The notes under the pieces were generated by a model that was not told where the DNA came from, did no database searches, and saw only the letters and a program-made list of their open reading frames with translations. Source: Nostocoides japonicum T1-X7 (lineage in GTDB: Bacteria; Actinomycetota; Actinomycetes; Actinomycetales; Dermatophilaceae). From it: 42,836 nucleotides of DNA. Location of the stretch: contig NZ_HF570958.1 in assembly GCF_001046855.1 (NCBI RefSeq), positions 1,012,286 to 1,055,121 on the forward strand, read 5' to 3'. The position numbers were made by a program, and so were the translations under genes. Shown here in pieces: positions 32,706 through 40,417 of the stretch. Numbering within the stretch: position 1 is the stretch's first letter; each line of letters opens with the position of its first letter.

Positions 32706-33917
32706 TCAGGTGCCCGTAGGGCGACCCGCGAGTGCGGCGCCGATGGCCCGCAGCCCGTCGAGGTCGTGGATGTCGCGGGACTGCGCTGCGACCTCCGACA
32801 GCGGTATGCCGGGGTGCCCGGCCCGGAACCGCCGGGTCGCCGCCGCGTGCCGGGAGGCGGTGCGGGCGATCTCCTCGTGCAGGCGCAACAGGTCGGTCGT
32901 CGTCCGGGCGCCCGTGCCGGCGTCCTCGAGTGCCTCGATCGCTGCGGCCGCCCGGGCCGCCGACAACCCGCTCGCCGCGACGCGCTGCATCCGGTTGACG
33001 ACGACGCCGGCGAGCGGCATACCCTCCTCGTCCAGCCGGTCGATGAAGTAGGACGCCTCGCGGAGCGCGTCCCGCTCGGGCGCCGCGACGACGACGAATG
33101 CCGTCGCGTCCTCCTTGAGGAGGGCATACGTCTGGTCGGCGCGCTCGCGGAACCCCCCGAACATCGTGTCGAGCGCCGCGACGAAGGTCTGGACGTCGTG
33201 GAGCATCTGGCCGCCGAGGACCTTCGACAGGGTGCGGGTCGCGAGCTCGACGCCGGCGGAGAACACCTTGAGGTATGCCCTGCCGCCGGCTCTCGCGGGC
33301 GCGGCGAGCAGGCGGATGAACCGTCCGTCGAGGAACGACCCGAGCCGCTTCGGCGCGTCGAGGAAGTCCAGCGCGTTCCGGGACGGCGGGGTGTCGACGA
33401 CGACGAGGTCCCACGTGCCGTCGCGGTCGGCCTCGGCGCGCAGCTGGCCGAGCTTCTCCATCGCCATGTACTCCTGGGTGCCCGCGAAGGAGCTCGACAC
33501 CGCCTGGTAGAAGGGGTTCGCGAGGATCTGGGCGGCCTTCTCGGGCGTCGCGTGCTGCTCGACGACGTCGTCGAACGTCCGCTTCATGTCGAGCATCATC
33601 GCGTCGAGCCGGCCACCGGCGGACTCGTCGACGCCGCGGACGGGGCGGGGGGTGTTGTCGAGTGCCTCGAGGCCGAGGGACTGCGCGAGCCGACGGGCCG
33701 GGTCGATCGTGAGGACGACGACGCAGCGTCCCTGCTCGGCGGCCCGCAGGCCGAGCGCGGCCGCGGTCGTCGTCTTGCCGACTCCGCCCGAGCCGCAGCA
33801 GACGACGATGCCGACGTCGTCGCGGGCGAGCAGGTCGTCGACGTCCAGGGTGGTGGCGGCCGCGCTCGTCGACCCGCCGGTCGCGGTGCCTCGGTCGCCG
33901 TTCCGACCCGACGGCAT
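32706..33917 (-). CDS. ArsA-like anion-transporting ATPase family protein (second of pair, Rv3680-like)
   Basis: 403-aa soluble deviant-Walker ATPase of the ArsA/GET3 type. Walker A is GSGGVGKTTT (about residues 43-52), followed by VLTIDPARRLAQSLG and the Walker B/switch VVVDTPPSRNALDFL. Residues 1-25 are a Gly/Ser/Ala leader. It starts 1 bp after the stop of the upstream paralogue, so they are translationally coupled and likely form a heterodimer. The M. tuberculosis homologues (Rv3679-Rv3680) adjoin whiB4 in the same way. No ArsB partner is present, so arsenite export is unlikely. Confidence 0.93.
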   Translation of the reverse strand: MPSGRNGDRGTATGGSTSAAATTLDVDDLLARDDVGIVVCCGSGGVGKTTTAAALGLRAAEQGRCVVVLTIDPARRLAQSLGLEALDNTPRPVRGVDESAGGRLDAMMLDMKRTFDDVVEQHATPEKAAQILANPFYQAVSSSFAGTQEYMAMEKLGQLRAEADRDGTWDLVVVDTPPSRNALDFLDAPKRLGSFLDGRFIRLLAAPARAGGRAYLKVFSAGVELATRTLSKVLGGQMLHDVQTFVAALDTMFGGFRERADQTYALLKEDATAFVVVAAPERDALREASYFIDRLDEEGMPLAGVVVNRMQRVAASGLSAARAAAAIEALEDAGTGARTTTDLLRLHEEIARTASRHAAATRRFRAGHPGIPLSEVAAQSRDIHDLDGLRAIGAALAGRPTGT

Positions 33918-33918
33918 C

Positions 33919-34941
33919 TCAGCCGACCCCCTGGGCGCGGAGGGCGTCGGCGAGGGTGCCGAGCCCGCCGCCCTCGATGCCGTCGGGCAGCCACGGCAGC
34001 CGGATGACCGGGAGGCCTTGGGCCTTGACGACCGCCGCCTGCTCCTGCTCGATCTCGACCCGCTCCGCGATGGCCAGCGCTTCGGTGAGCAGGCCCCCGA
34101 TCATCGCGTCGCCGACGCGCACCCCGACCGAGGTGAGGTCGTCGCGGAGGGCCGAGCTCATCGCATACCGCCGCTCCTCGTCCTCCGTCGCGACGGCCCG
34201 GAGCCGCTCGAAGGGCAGGACGGGGTCGGTGACCTCGTTGACGACGATGGCTCCGAGGGGGACCTCGATCGCGCGGATCTCCGCCAGCGCGTCGACCGTC
34301 TCCTGGACCGGCATCTCCTCGAGGAGGGTCACGACGTGCACCACCGTCCTCGCGCTGTGCAGCAGCCGCGTGATGGAGTCCGCCTGACCGCGGATCGGGC
34401 CGACCTTGGCCACGTCGGCCACCTCGGCGTTGACGTTGAGGAACCGGGTGATCCGGCCCGTCGGGGGTGCGTCGAGGACGACCGCGTCCCACACGAGGTC
34501 ACCCTTGCCGCGCTTGTGTCCCGTCGTGCGACCGACCGCCTCGTAGACCTTGCCGATGAGCAGGACGTCTCGAACGCCGGGAGCGATCGTCGTCGCGAAG
34601 TCGATGGCGCCGACCCGCTCGAGGACCGAACCGGCCCGCCCGAGGCGGTAGAAGGTCTGGAGGTACTCCATGAGCGCGGCCTTTGCGTCGACGGCGAGTC
34701 CCCACACCTCGCCGCCCGACCGATGGCTGAGGATGCGGACCTCCTCGGTCCCGATCGGGGCGACGTCGAACGTCTGGGCGATGCCCTGGCGGCCCTCGAC
34801 CTCGGCGAGCAGCACCCGATGTCCTTGCTCGGCCATGGCGATCGCCATCGCTGAGGCGACCGTCGTCTTGCCCGTTCCCCCCTTGCCGGTCACGATGTGG
34901 AGCCGGGCACCCCCGAAGGACCTCGTGGGGTTGGCCGCCAT
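33919..34941 (-). CDS. ArsA-like ATPase family protein (first of pair, Rv3679-like)
   Basis: 340-aa ATPase. Walker A is GKGGTGKTT (about residues 20-28) in the signature-lysine form used by ArsA/GET3/MinD proteins; VVLDAPPTGRITRFLNV forms Walker B and the switch. Conserved EVEGRQGIAQTF follows the P-loop. ATG 34941 is preferred to TTG 34950; TAGGTT lies 7 nt upstream, indicating a leaderless message. It is the promoter-proximal gene of the ATPase pair. The role is probably in redox or cell-envelope homeostasis, as inferred from the conserved whiB4/ponA2 neighbourhood. Confidence 0.92.
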   Translation of the reverse strand: MAANPTRSFGGARLHIVTGKGGTGKTTVASAMAIAMAEQGHRVLLAEVEGRQGIAQTFDVAPIGTEEVRILSHRSGGEVWGLAVDAKAALMEYLQTFYRLGRAGSVLERVGAIDFATTIAPGVRDVLLIGKVYEAVGRTTGHKRGKGDLVWDAVVLDAPPTGRITRFLNVNAEVADVAKVGPIRGQADSITRLLHSARTVVHVVTLLEEMPVQETVDALAEIRAIEVPLGAIVVNEVTDPVLPFERLRAVATEDEERRYAMSSALRDDLTSVGVRVGDAMIGGLLTEALAIAERVEIEQEQAAVVKAQGLPVIRLPWLPDGIEGGGLGTLADALRAQGVG

Positions 34942-34948
34942 GCCGCCC

Positions 34949-34954
34949 AACCTA
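34949..34954 (-). promoter_or_regulatory. Probable -10 element of the ATPase pair, leaderless
   Basis: TAGGTT on the minus strand ends 7 nt before ATG 34941. It lies between this gene and the end of the HNH gene (34978). Confidence 0.45.
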
Positions 34955-34977
34955 CCGTCGCGCCCAGGCGGAGTCGG

Positions 34978-37347
34978 TCAGAAGGGCGGCGGCTCGGCCC
35001 AGGCCCGCGCCCGCTCCTCGGCCTCGGCCCGCGCGGCCTCCGCGGCGAGGTACTGCTCGACGTGGACGATGGTCTCGGCCCACATGTCCTCGAGCCAGGA
35101 GAACGGCTCCTCCTGGTCCCCGCCGGACCCGGCCGGACGGTATGCGGTCTCCTCGGGCTCCCAGCCGGACCTTGGCTCCGCACGCGAAGGTGGGAGGGCC
35201 CGCCCGTCGGCACGGCCGAGCAGGTCGACGGGCAGGGAGGTGCGGACGCGACCGGTGGGGTCGGTGACCTCCAGCGTGCCGTCCGGCAGGAGCCGGGCGT
35301 GCCAGCCAGGGCGCTGCTTGATCCGGTGGTGGCGACGGCACAGACACACGAGGTTTCCCGCCGCTGTCGGTCCCGCGGGCCAGGGGCGAACGTGGTCGAG
35401 GTCGCAGAACCGTGCACTGACCGCGCAGTCCGGGAAACGGCACCGTCCGTCCCGAGCGCGGACCAGAGCCGCCAGCGCCTCCGTCGGCCGATAGGCGTCG
35501 GTCTCCAGCACGGGAGGTCGCCGTCGCCGACGACGCCGTCCCCGGCGGTCCGTGCGCTCCCCGCCCGGGCTGTCGGCCGGCTCCCCTCTTCGGTCACCCG
35601 TGCCACGGACTCCGCGGCCAGCAGGACGCTCGACCTCTCGAGGCGGGCTGAGGCGGGCCCCGGTCACGGGGTCGCATCCCACGAGGGAGGCCCGGCACCT
35701 GACCCGGGCCAGCAGGTCCCGCAGCCACCCCAGCGGCACGAAGCTCGTCCCGGGTGTCCCGTAGCCGATGACCGGAACCATCGCGTCGGCCGGTAGCTCG
35801 CTCTCGGACCGGGCCGAGGCGCTCGTCCGGGTCTGGTCCGTCCCGACGTCGGCGGGGGTGGCCCCATGGCCCGGATCCGAGGCTCCGGCAGTCGCGCCCA
35901 CCTTCGCAATGGCCGTCGGGTGGGCGGTCTCGGCGTCTGCGGAGGAGCTCTCCTGGTCCGTTGTCGAGTCAGCGCCAGTCGTGCCTGCCGTTGCCGCGGT
36001 CGTCGGGTGGACGACCTCGGTATCGGCCGGGGATCTCCCCTGGTCCGCTGTCGAGTCCGCGGCGGTCGTGCCCACCTTCACCGAGACCGACGACTGGACC
36101 GGCCCGGCCGCCGCTGGTGCGGTGGCCCCGACCGTCGCACCATGGGCCTCAACGGCGTCGTTGACTGAGTCGTGCTGATCCGTCACTGCCTGCTCGGGGT
36201 GCGCCTCGACGTCCGAGCGCGACTCGGTGTCCGACGATTGCGGGTCGCCCTGCGGCGGTGGCTCGGCGCTGGCCTCGGCCGCTGCTCGGGTGTCCGAGGG
36301 TGTCTCGGCGTCCGAGCACGACTCGGCGTCCGAGGATGGCTCGGCGACAGCCTGCGACCGTGGTTCCGCCTGCGATGGTGCCTCTGCTTCGGCCTCGCCG
36401 GTCGCCTCGGTCGCTGCTCGGGTGTCCGAGGGTGTCTCGGCGTCCGAGCGGGATTCGGTGTCCGACGATTGCGGGTCGGCCTGCGATGGTGCTTCTGCTT
36501 CTGACTCGGCCTCGGCGGCATCGGAGAGGGCGGCCAGCAGGTCGTCCACGAGGTCCTGCGGCACCGCCAGCTGAACCTCGTACGATCCGCGGGTCCGACC
36601 GAGGATGAGGTCGATCATGGCGTCGGCGCGGGCCTGCTCGAGCGTGGGGTTGCGTCCCTCGTCCACGTAGTCGCGGGCCACAACGTCGACGGCGGCCCAG
36701 GCCTCTCGGGATCGCTCGATCGGCAGGTTCGCCTCCCACCGGTCCACCCCGAGGTAGTCCGTGATCCGCCGCAGCGACCGCTCGGCCCTGGCGCGCGCCG
36801 CGCGCTGACGTACGAGCGCCGGGTCGATCGCCGACAGCTCGCGCACCACTCGGCGCCGCAACGGCCCGGCCGTCTCCCGCCCGAGCCGTGGTGCCAGCGT
36901 CTCCGCCACCCGATGAGCCACCTCGTCGGGCGCGTCACAGAGCTCCGCAGCGATCACGGAAGCCCGCCATCCGTCGAGCCGGCCATCCGCCATCGCCTCG
37001 AGCACCGGCCCGAGACAGGTGGCCATCCGCACCGCGTCCGAGACGCGCGTCGAGGCGGCCTGCTCGCTGACGCCCAGCGGCCCGGCCACCAACGACGACG
37101 CGTCCAGGCGCGAGCAGCCCAGCCTGCGCGGCAGCTCCTCGATCGTGCCGTCCTCGTACTCCTGCGTCTCGAAGGCGGCCACTCGCGCCACGGCGTACGC
37201 CTGCACCGCGCCGATCGCGTTCATCGTCGCCTGGGACTGCGCGACGAGCTCGACCCACTCCTCCAGCGACTCCGCGGGCGCGTCGGGGCCCCGGAGCCGG
37301 GCGAACAACTCGCCGATCTCCGTGACTCCGGTCGCCATATCGAACAT
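34978..37347 (-). CDS. DUF222/HNH endonuclease domain protein (13E12 repeat family) with large repetitive insert
   Basis: 789 aa. Residues 1-275 form the helical DUF222 domain (VARVAAFETQEYEDG...; RRITDYLGVDRWEANLP), and 625-675 the HNH nuclease (RDGRCRFPDCAVSARFCDLDHVRPWP...NLVCLCRRHH) with the Asp-His pair near 650-652 and Cys pairs for zinc. Between them lies an acidic, Ser/Thr/Ala-rich insert (about 276-520) made of two internal repeat families: a 44-aa period (SDAETPSDTRAA at 301 and 345) and a 29-aa period (units from 425, 454 and 483), plus an Arg run near 601-610. The ATG at 37347 is set by a leaderless promoter. The family is multi-copy in many actinobacteria; its function is unknown and a selfish or recombination role is possible. 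Confidence 0.88.
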   Translation of the reverse strand: MFDMATGVTEIGELFARLRGPDAPAESLEEWVELVAQSQATMNAIGAVQAYAVARVAAFETQEYEDGTIEELPRRLGCSRLDASSLVAGPLGVSEQAASTRVSDAVRMATCLGPVLEAMADGRLDGWRASVIAAELCDAPDEVAHRVAETLAPRLGRETAGPLRRRVVRELSAIDPALVRQRAARARAERSLRRITDYLGVDRWEANLPIERSREAWAAVDVVARDYVDEGRNPTLEQARADAMIDLILGRTRGSYEVQLAVPQDLVDDLLAALSDAAEAESEAEAPSQADPQSSDTESRSDAETPSDTRAATEATGEAEAEAPSQAEPRSQAVAEPSSDAESCSDAETPSDTRAAAEASAEPPPQGDPQSSDTESRSDVEAHPEQAVTDQHDSVNDAVEAHGATVGATAPAAAGPVQSSVSVKVGTTAADSTADQGRSPADTEVVHPTTAATAGTTGADSTTDQESSSADAETAHPTAIAKVGATAGASDPGHGATPADVGTDQTRTSASARSESELPADAMVPVIGYGTPGTSFVPLGWLRDLLARVRCRASLVGCDPVTGARLSPPREVERPAGRGVRGTGDRRGEPADSPGGERTDRRGRRRRRRRPPVLETDAYRPTEALAALVRARDGRCRFPDCAVSARFCDLDHVRPWPAGPTAAGNLVCLCRRHHRIKQRPGWHARLLPDGTLEVTDPTGRVRTSLPVDLLGRADGRALPPSRAEPRSGWEPEETAYRPAGSGGDQEEPFSWLEDMWAETIVHVEQYLAAEAARAEAEERARAWAEPPPF
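36281..36449 (-). repeat. 37-bp exact repeat pair inside the HNH gene insert
   Basis: Copies at 36281-36317 and 36413-36449 are identical over 37 bp and 132 bp apart (44 codons, in frame). A further degenerate copy of the surrounding segment lies near 36210-36250. This implies in-frame duplication. Confidence 0.85.
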
Positions 37348-37353
37348 GAGTCC

Positions 37354-37382
37354 ATAATACTGGGCGAGCCAAGAATGCACAA
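37354..37382 (-). promoter_or_regulatory. Leaderless promoter of the HNH endonuclease gene
   Basis: -35 TTGTGC (37377-37382), 17-bp spacer, -10 TATTAT (37354-37359), then 6 nt to ATG 37347. The transcription start would fall on the start codon. This is the clearest leaderless promoter in the window. Confidence 0.75.
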
Positions 37383-37455
37383 GCGTTCGAGTAGGGGGAA
37401 GATCGAGTGGGTGCAGCGCAATGCGCAGCGGGTGGCTCGACCGAGCGCATGCCTC

Positions 37456-37624
37456 TTGACCATCCGGGAACCGGCACGTCAACCAACCGGGGATTCGACC
37501 CGTCAACCCCAACGGGGACCTGGTCATTGACCAACCGGGGAACCGGCTCGTCGGCCAGCCGAGCGCACGGCCCATCCGTTCGAGCCGAGCACACGGCCCG
37601 TCGACCAACCGAGGAACAGCGGGC
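37456..37624. repeat. Degenerate 24-bp tandem repeat in the gap upstream of the HNH gene
   Basis: Seven units start at 37456, 37479, 37503, 37527, 37551, 37575 and 37601, roughly TCRACCAACCGGGGAACCGG plus four bases. Units two to five are almost exactly 24 bp apart. The 317-bp gap 37348-37664 holds no convincing gene; 24 bp equals eight codons, so spurious repetitive peptides appear in several frames. Confidence 0.75.
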
Positions 37625-37664
37625 CAGCCCGCCACAGCCGTACCGCTCGTGACCGCCGGACGGG

Positions 37665-38777
37665 CTACCCGCCCGGAACGAGCGACTCGATGGCCTCGAC
37701 GACGACGGTGTATGCCGGGGTCAGGGGGTCGATGAGGGCGAAATGGTCCGCCTCGCCGACGGCCACGAGGCGACACGCGGCATCGTCGGAGGTCCGCGAG
37801 GCGAGGTAGGCCTCGGAGACGGAGAGGGGAACGTTCATGTCGTCGGCTCCGTGAACGAGCACGGAGGGGACGACGAGCCGCTGACGAGCCGGGTCGGCGT
37901 CCACCGGTATGCCGTCGGCTGGATCCGCGGCGGGGTCACCCTTCGACTCGTGGCCGTGGGCGCCGGCCTCGTCGCGCGGGGTGGACTCATGACGCCGGGG
38001 GAGACCGACGAGCGCGCGGACCGCCTGGTCGCCGAGCGACTGCCGGTCGGCGAGGACGAGATCGAGGACTCCGGCGAGCGGCACGACGCCCGCGAGCCCG
38101 TCGACCCGGGCTCTGACGCCCGTGATGCCGGCGGTGCCCGCGGTGCCCGTGATGCCCGCGGTGGCGGTGGTCGGGCTGCTCGCGCACCAGGCGACGAGAT
38201 GGCCGCCGGCGGAATGCCCCACGGCGACGACCGGCGAGGGAAGGGAGGGGTCCGCCACGATGGCGGTCAGAGCATCCGCGACGGCGTCGCCGGTGCCGGG
38301 CCACCCGCCACCGGGCATCCCGACGCGCGGGTACTCGACGGAAGCGACGTGGAAGCCGTCGCGAGCGAGGGCCCCGGCGAGCGAACGGAGATGGGTCCGG
38401 TCGTAGGCGGCCTTCCAGAAGCCGCCGTGGACGAGCGCGACGGTCACGGCGCGCGCCGGCGGTACGTCCCCCGTGTCGGCAGGTGTGGGCTTTCCGTGGC
38501 CGGGGGAGCCGGATGACCACGACAACCCCGCACCTGCCGAGGAGATGTCGGTGCGGCCCGGCGAGTCGGCGGCGGCGCGACCTGCCGAGGAGGAGAGGTC
38601 GTGCGCGGACCCGGCACGCGGCTCCCAGACCTCGTAGATCCCGGTCTCCCCCTCGGCATACCGCACGACCCGGTCCGGCTCGGGTCCGACCCGTTCGAGC
38701 ACCGGGACGGCGTCCTGACCACGCGTATCGGAAGTGGGGGAGGGGGGACTGGAGGACGGCCCGGCGCCAATCGGCAT
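37665..38777 (-). CDS. Alpha/beta hydrolase (esterase, kynurenine-formamidase-like)
   Basis: 370 aa. Oxyanion motif HGGFWKAAYDRTHL from residue 117, nucleophile Ser189 in GHSAGGHL, acid Asp in VHGADDMNVPLS and His in EADHFALIDP near the C-terminus give a complete triad; the HGGFW start resembles arylformamidases. Two low-complexity inserts stand out: residues about 55-108 (Ser/Gly/Pro-rich) and a Thr/Ala/Gly/Ile repeat after the nucleophile (ITGTAGTAGITG). No signal peptide. It is divergent from the DUF4177 gene; CACAAT 7 nt before ATG 38777 may be a leaderless -10. Substrate unknown. Confidence 0.87.
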   Translation of the reverse strand: MPIGAGPSSSPPSPTSDTRGQDAVPVLERVGPEPDRVVRYAEGETGIYEVWEPRAGSAHDLSSSAGRAAADSPGRTDISSAGAGLSWSSGSPGHGKPTPADTGDVPPARAVTVALVHGGFWKAAYDRTHLRSLAGALARDGFHVASVEYPRVGMPGGGWPGTGDAVADALTAIVADPSLPSPVVAVGHSAGGHLVAWCASSPTTATAGITGTAGTAGITGVRARVDGLAGVVPLAGVLDLVLADRQSLGDQAVRALVGLPRRHESTPRDEAGAHGHESKGDPAADPADGIPVDADPARQRLVVPSVLVHGADDMNVPLSVSEAYLASRTSDDAACRLVAVGEADHFALIDPLTPAYTVVVEAIESLVPGG

Positions 38778-38785
38778 ACCCCTGA

Positions 38786-38815
38786 TTGTGGCCCCCCGAC
38801 CCACCTCCGTAAGGT
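38786..38815 (+). promoter_or_regulatory. Leaderless promoter of the DUF4177-RidA operon
   Basis: -35 TTGTGG (38786-38791), 18-bp spacer, -10 TAAGGT (38810-38815), then 7 nt to ATG 38823. AAGGTGA inside the -10 region could alternatively serve as ribosome site for a longer transcript. Confidence 0.6.
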
Positions 38816-38822
38816 GACTCGC

Positions 38823-38978
38823 ATGACGAAGTGGGAGTATGCGACGGTGCCGCTCATCGTCCACGCGACGAAGCAGATCCTCGACCAGTGGGGAGAGGAC
38901 GGCTGGGAGCTGGTCCAGGTCGTGACCGGGCCCGACGGCAACAGCCTCGTGGCATACCTCAAGCGAGAGAGGGCCTGA
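38823..38978 (+). CDS. DUF4177 small protein
   Basis: 51 aa: starts TKWEYATVPLIVHATKQILDQWGEDGWELVQV and ends LVAYLKRERA, the pattern of the DUF4177 family (KWEY...W..DGWEL). Small, soluble, function unknown. It starts the operon with the RidA gene, which begins 1 bp after this stop; a small gene in this position is also annotated next to the RidA homologue in mycobacteria, as I recall (Rv3678A). Confidence 0.9.
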   Translation: MTKWEYATVPLIVHATKQILDQWGEDGWELVQVVTGPDGNSLVAYLKRERA

Positions 38979-38979
38979 C

Positions 38980-39453
38980 ATGAGCGCCGTGGAGGACCGC
39001 CTGTCCGAGCTGGGGCTCAGCGTCCCCGACGTCGCCGCGCCGGTGGCCGCCTACGTGCCCGCCCTCCAGGACGGGCGGCTCGTCCACACGAGCGGGCAGC
39101 TGCCGATGGTCAGCGGCCAGCTCGTCCAGACCGGCAAGGTCGGCGACGGCCACGGGCTCGTGCCACCGGACGACGCGAAGGCCCTCGCGCAGACGTGCGC
39201 GCTCAACGCCATCGCGGCGGTGAAGTCGGTCGTCGGTGACCTCGACCGCGTCGAGCGGGTCGTCAAGGTCGTCGGGTTCGTCGCGAGCGACCCCTCGTTC
39301 ACGGGGCAGCCGGGTGTCGTCAACGGCGCGAGCGAGCTGCTCGGGAAGGCGTTCGGCGAGGCGGGCACCCACGCGCGGTCCGCCGTCGGCGTCGCCGTCC
39401 TGCCTCTCGACGCCCCCGTCGAGGTGGAGATCGTCGTCGCCGTCCGCGACTGA
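38980..39453 (+). CDS. RidA/YjgF-family protein
   Basis: 157 aa of the RidA superfamily, whose best-known members hydrolyse reactive enamine/imine intermediates. Visible elements are LVHTSGQLPM (strand and turn near 35-43), NAIAAVKSVVGDLDRVERVVKVVGFV and the C-terminal THARSAVGVAVLPLDAPVEVEIVV with the Arg that contacts substrate carboxylates. At 157 aa it is longer than enteric RidA (about 128), typical of the actinobacterial subgroup. Coupled to DUF4177 upstream and followed 9 bp later by a NUDIX gene. Confidence 0.92.
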   Translation: MSAVEDRLSELGLSVPDVAAPVAAYVPALQDGRLVHTSGQLPMVSGQLVQTGKVGDGHGLVPPDDAKALAQTCALNAIAAVKSVVGDLDRVERVVKVVGFVASDPSFTGQPGVVNGASELLGKAFGEAGTHARSAVGVAVLPLDAPVEVEIVVAVRD

Positions 39454-39462
39454 GGCCCTCTG

Positions 39463-40263
39463 GTGATCCGGCGCTTCCCGATGGTCGAGGCGTCGCCGCT
39501 CAGCGGACGCGCCGGCGCGCGGAGCCCGAGCGACCCCTCGCCACCCCGGCTCGCCGCCACCGTCATGTGCGTGCGCGACGGGGACCGGGGCGTCGAGGTG
39601 TTCATGCTCCACCGGGTGCCGACGATGGTGTTCGCGCCCTCGATGCACGTGTTCCCGGGCGGCGGGGTCGACGCTGAGGACAGCCGTGCGGATCTGCCGT
39701 GGAGCGGGCCGCCGGTGGACGAGTGGGCTCGGCGGATGCGCACCGACGAGCCGACCGCCCGGATGCTCATCGCCGCAGCCGTCCGGGAGGTCTTCGAGGA
39801 GACCGGGGTCCTCCTCGGTGGGCCGTCCCGACTCGATGAGCCGTGGGCCGCGGCTCGGTCCGCGCTCGTCGCGCACGAGACGTCGCTCGCCGACGTCCTC
39901 ATCGCCGGGGGCGAGGTGCTCCGCTCGGACCTGTTGGGTTACCGAGCCCATTGGACGACACCGGAGTTCGAGCCGCGCCGCTACGACACCCGGTTCTTCG
40001 CCGCCCTCGTGCCCGACGGACAGGTCGCGGACGGCGGGTCGAGCGAGGCACAGTCCGCGACCTGGGTGCGGCCCGCCGACCTGCTCGACGCGTATGCCGC
40101 GGGCGCGGCGCTCCTTCTCCCGCCGACCGTCGTGTGCCTCGAGCAGGTGGCCGCCGCAGGCTCAGCCGCCGACTTCGTCCGGGAGGAGCCCCCGGTCCAC
40201 GAGGTCATCCCGTGGCTGGAGGAGTCGGCGGACGGCCTCGCGATCGTCATGGACCTGCCGTGA
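39463..40263 (+). CDS. NUDIX hydrolase
   Basis: 266 aa. The Nudix box is built around AAAVREVFEETGVLL, with the glycine-bearing start at FPGGGVDAED; the long spacing between the two is typical of the NUDT7/NUDT19-like group, which often acts on CoA derivatives. GTG 39463 has GAGG 7 nt before it and lies 9 bp from the RidA stop; ATG 39481 is an alternative start. It belongs to the DUF4177-RidA-NUDIX-metallohydrolase transcript. Substrate not determined. Confidence 0.88.
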   Translation: MIRRFPMVEASPLSGRAGARSPSDPSPPRLAATVMCVRDGDRGVEVFMLHRVPTMVFAPSMHVFPGGGVDAEDSRADLPWSGPPVDEWARRMRTDEPTARMLIAAAVREVFEETGVLLGGPSRLDEPWAAARSALVAHETSLADVLIAGGEVLRSDLLGYRAHWTTPEFEPRRYDTRFFAALVPDGQVADGGSSEAQSATWVRPADLLDAYAAGAALLLPPTVVCLEQVAAAGSAADFVREEPPVHEVIPWLEESADGLAIVMDLP

Positions 40264-40327
40264 GAGCCGTCGGCACCCGGCGCTCGCGCCCGACCGGCGC
40301 CGGGCCAACCGCGGCGGCCCGACCAAG

Positions 40328-40389
40328 CGGACGGAGAAGCTGCATCGTGACGGAGGAGTTGCTCCGTCCGACTGCAACTTCTCCGTCCG
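40328..40389. other. Nested inverted-repeat structure before the metallohydrolase gene
   Basis: Outer stem CGGACGGAGAAG (40328-40339) with CTTCTCCGTCCG (40378-40389), 12 perfect bp; a further TGCA/TGCA pair (40341-40344, 40373-40376); inner stem GACGGAG/CTCCGTC (40349-40355, 40362-40368) with a 6-nt loop. Because ACGGAG and CTCCGT each occur twice, other pairings are possible. It ends 28 nt before ATG 40418 and may act as attenuator or processing site. Confidence 0.7.
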
Positions 40390-40417
40390 GATGACCGAGG
40401 AGCCCCGAGGTGGTCCG

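Noticed and set aside
32706..34941. Arsenite resistance locus
   Set aside because: The two ATPases are ArsA-like, but there is no ArsB, ArsR or ArsC, and the neighbourhood matches the conserved whiB4 locus.
36935..37594. 219-codon minus-strand frame with repetitive PRLVDVPV-like peptides
   Set aside because: The peptide repeats arise because the 24-bp DNA repeat is a multiple of three; the frame runs into the shadow of the HNH gene.
37456..37624. CRISPR array
   Set aside because: Units are contiguous and degenerate with no spacers, and no cas gene is present.
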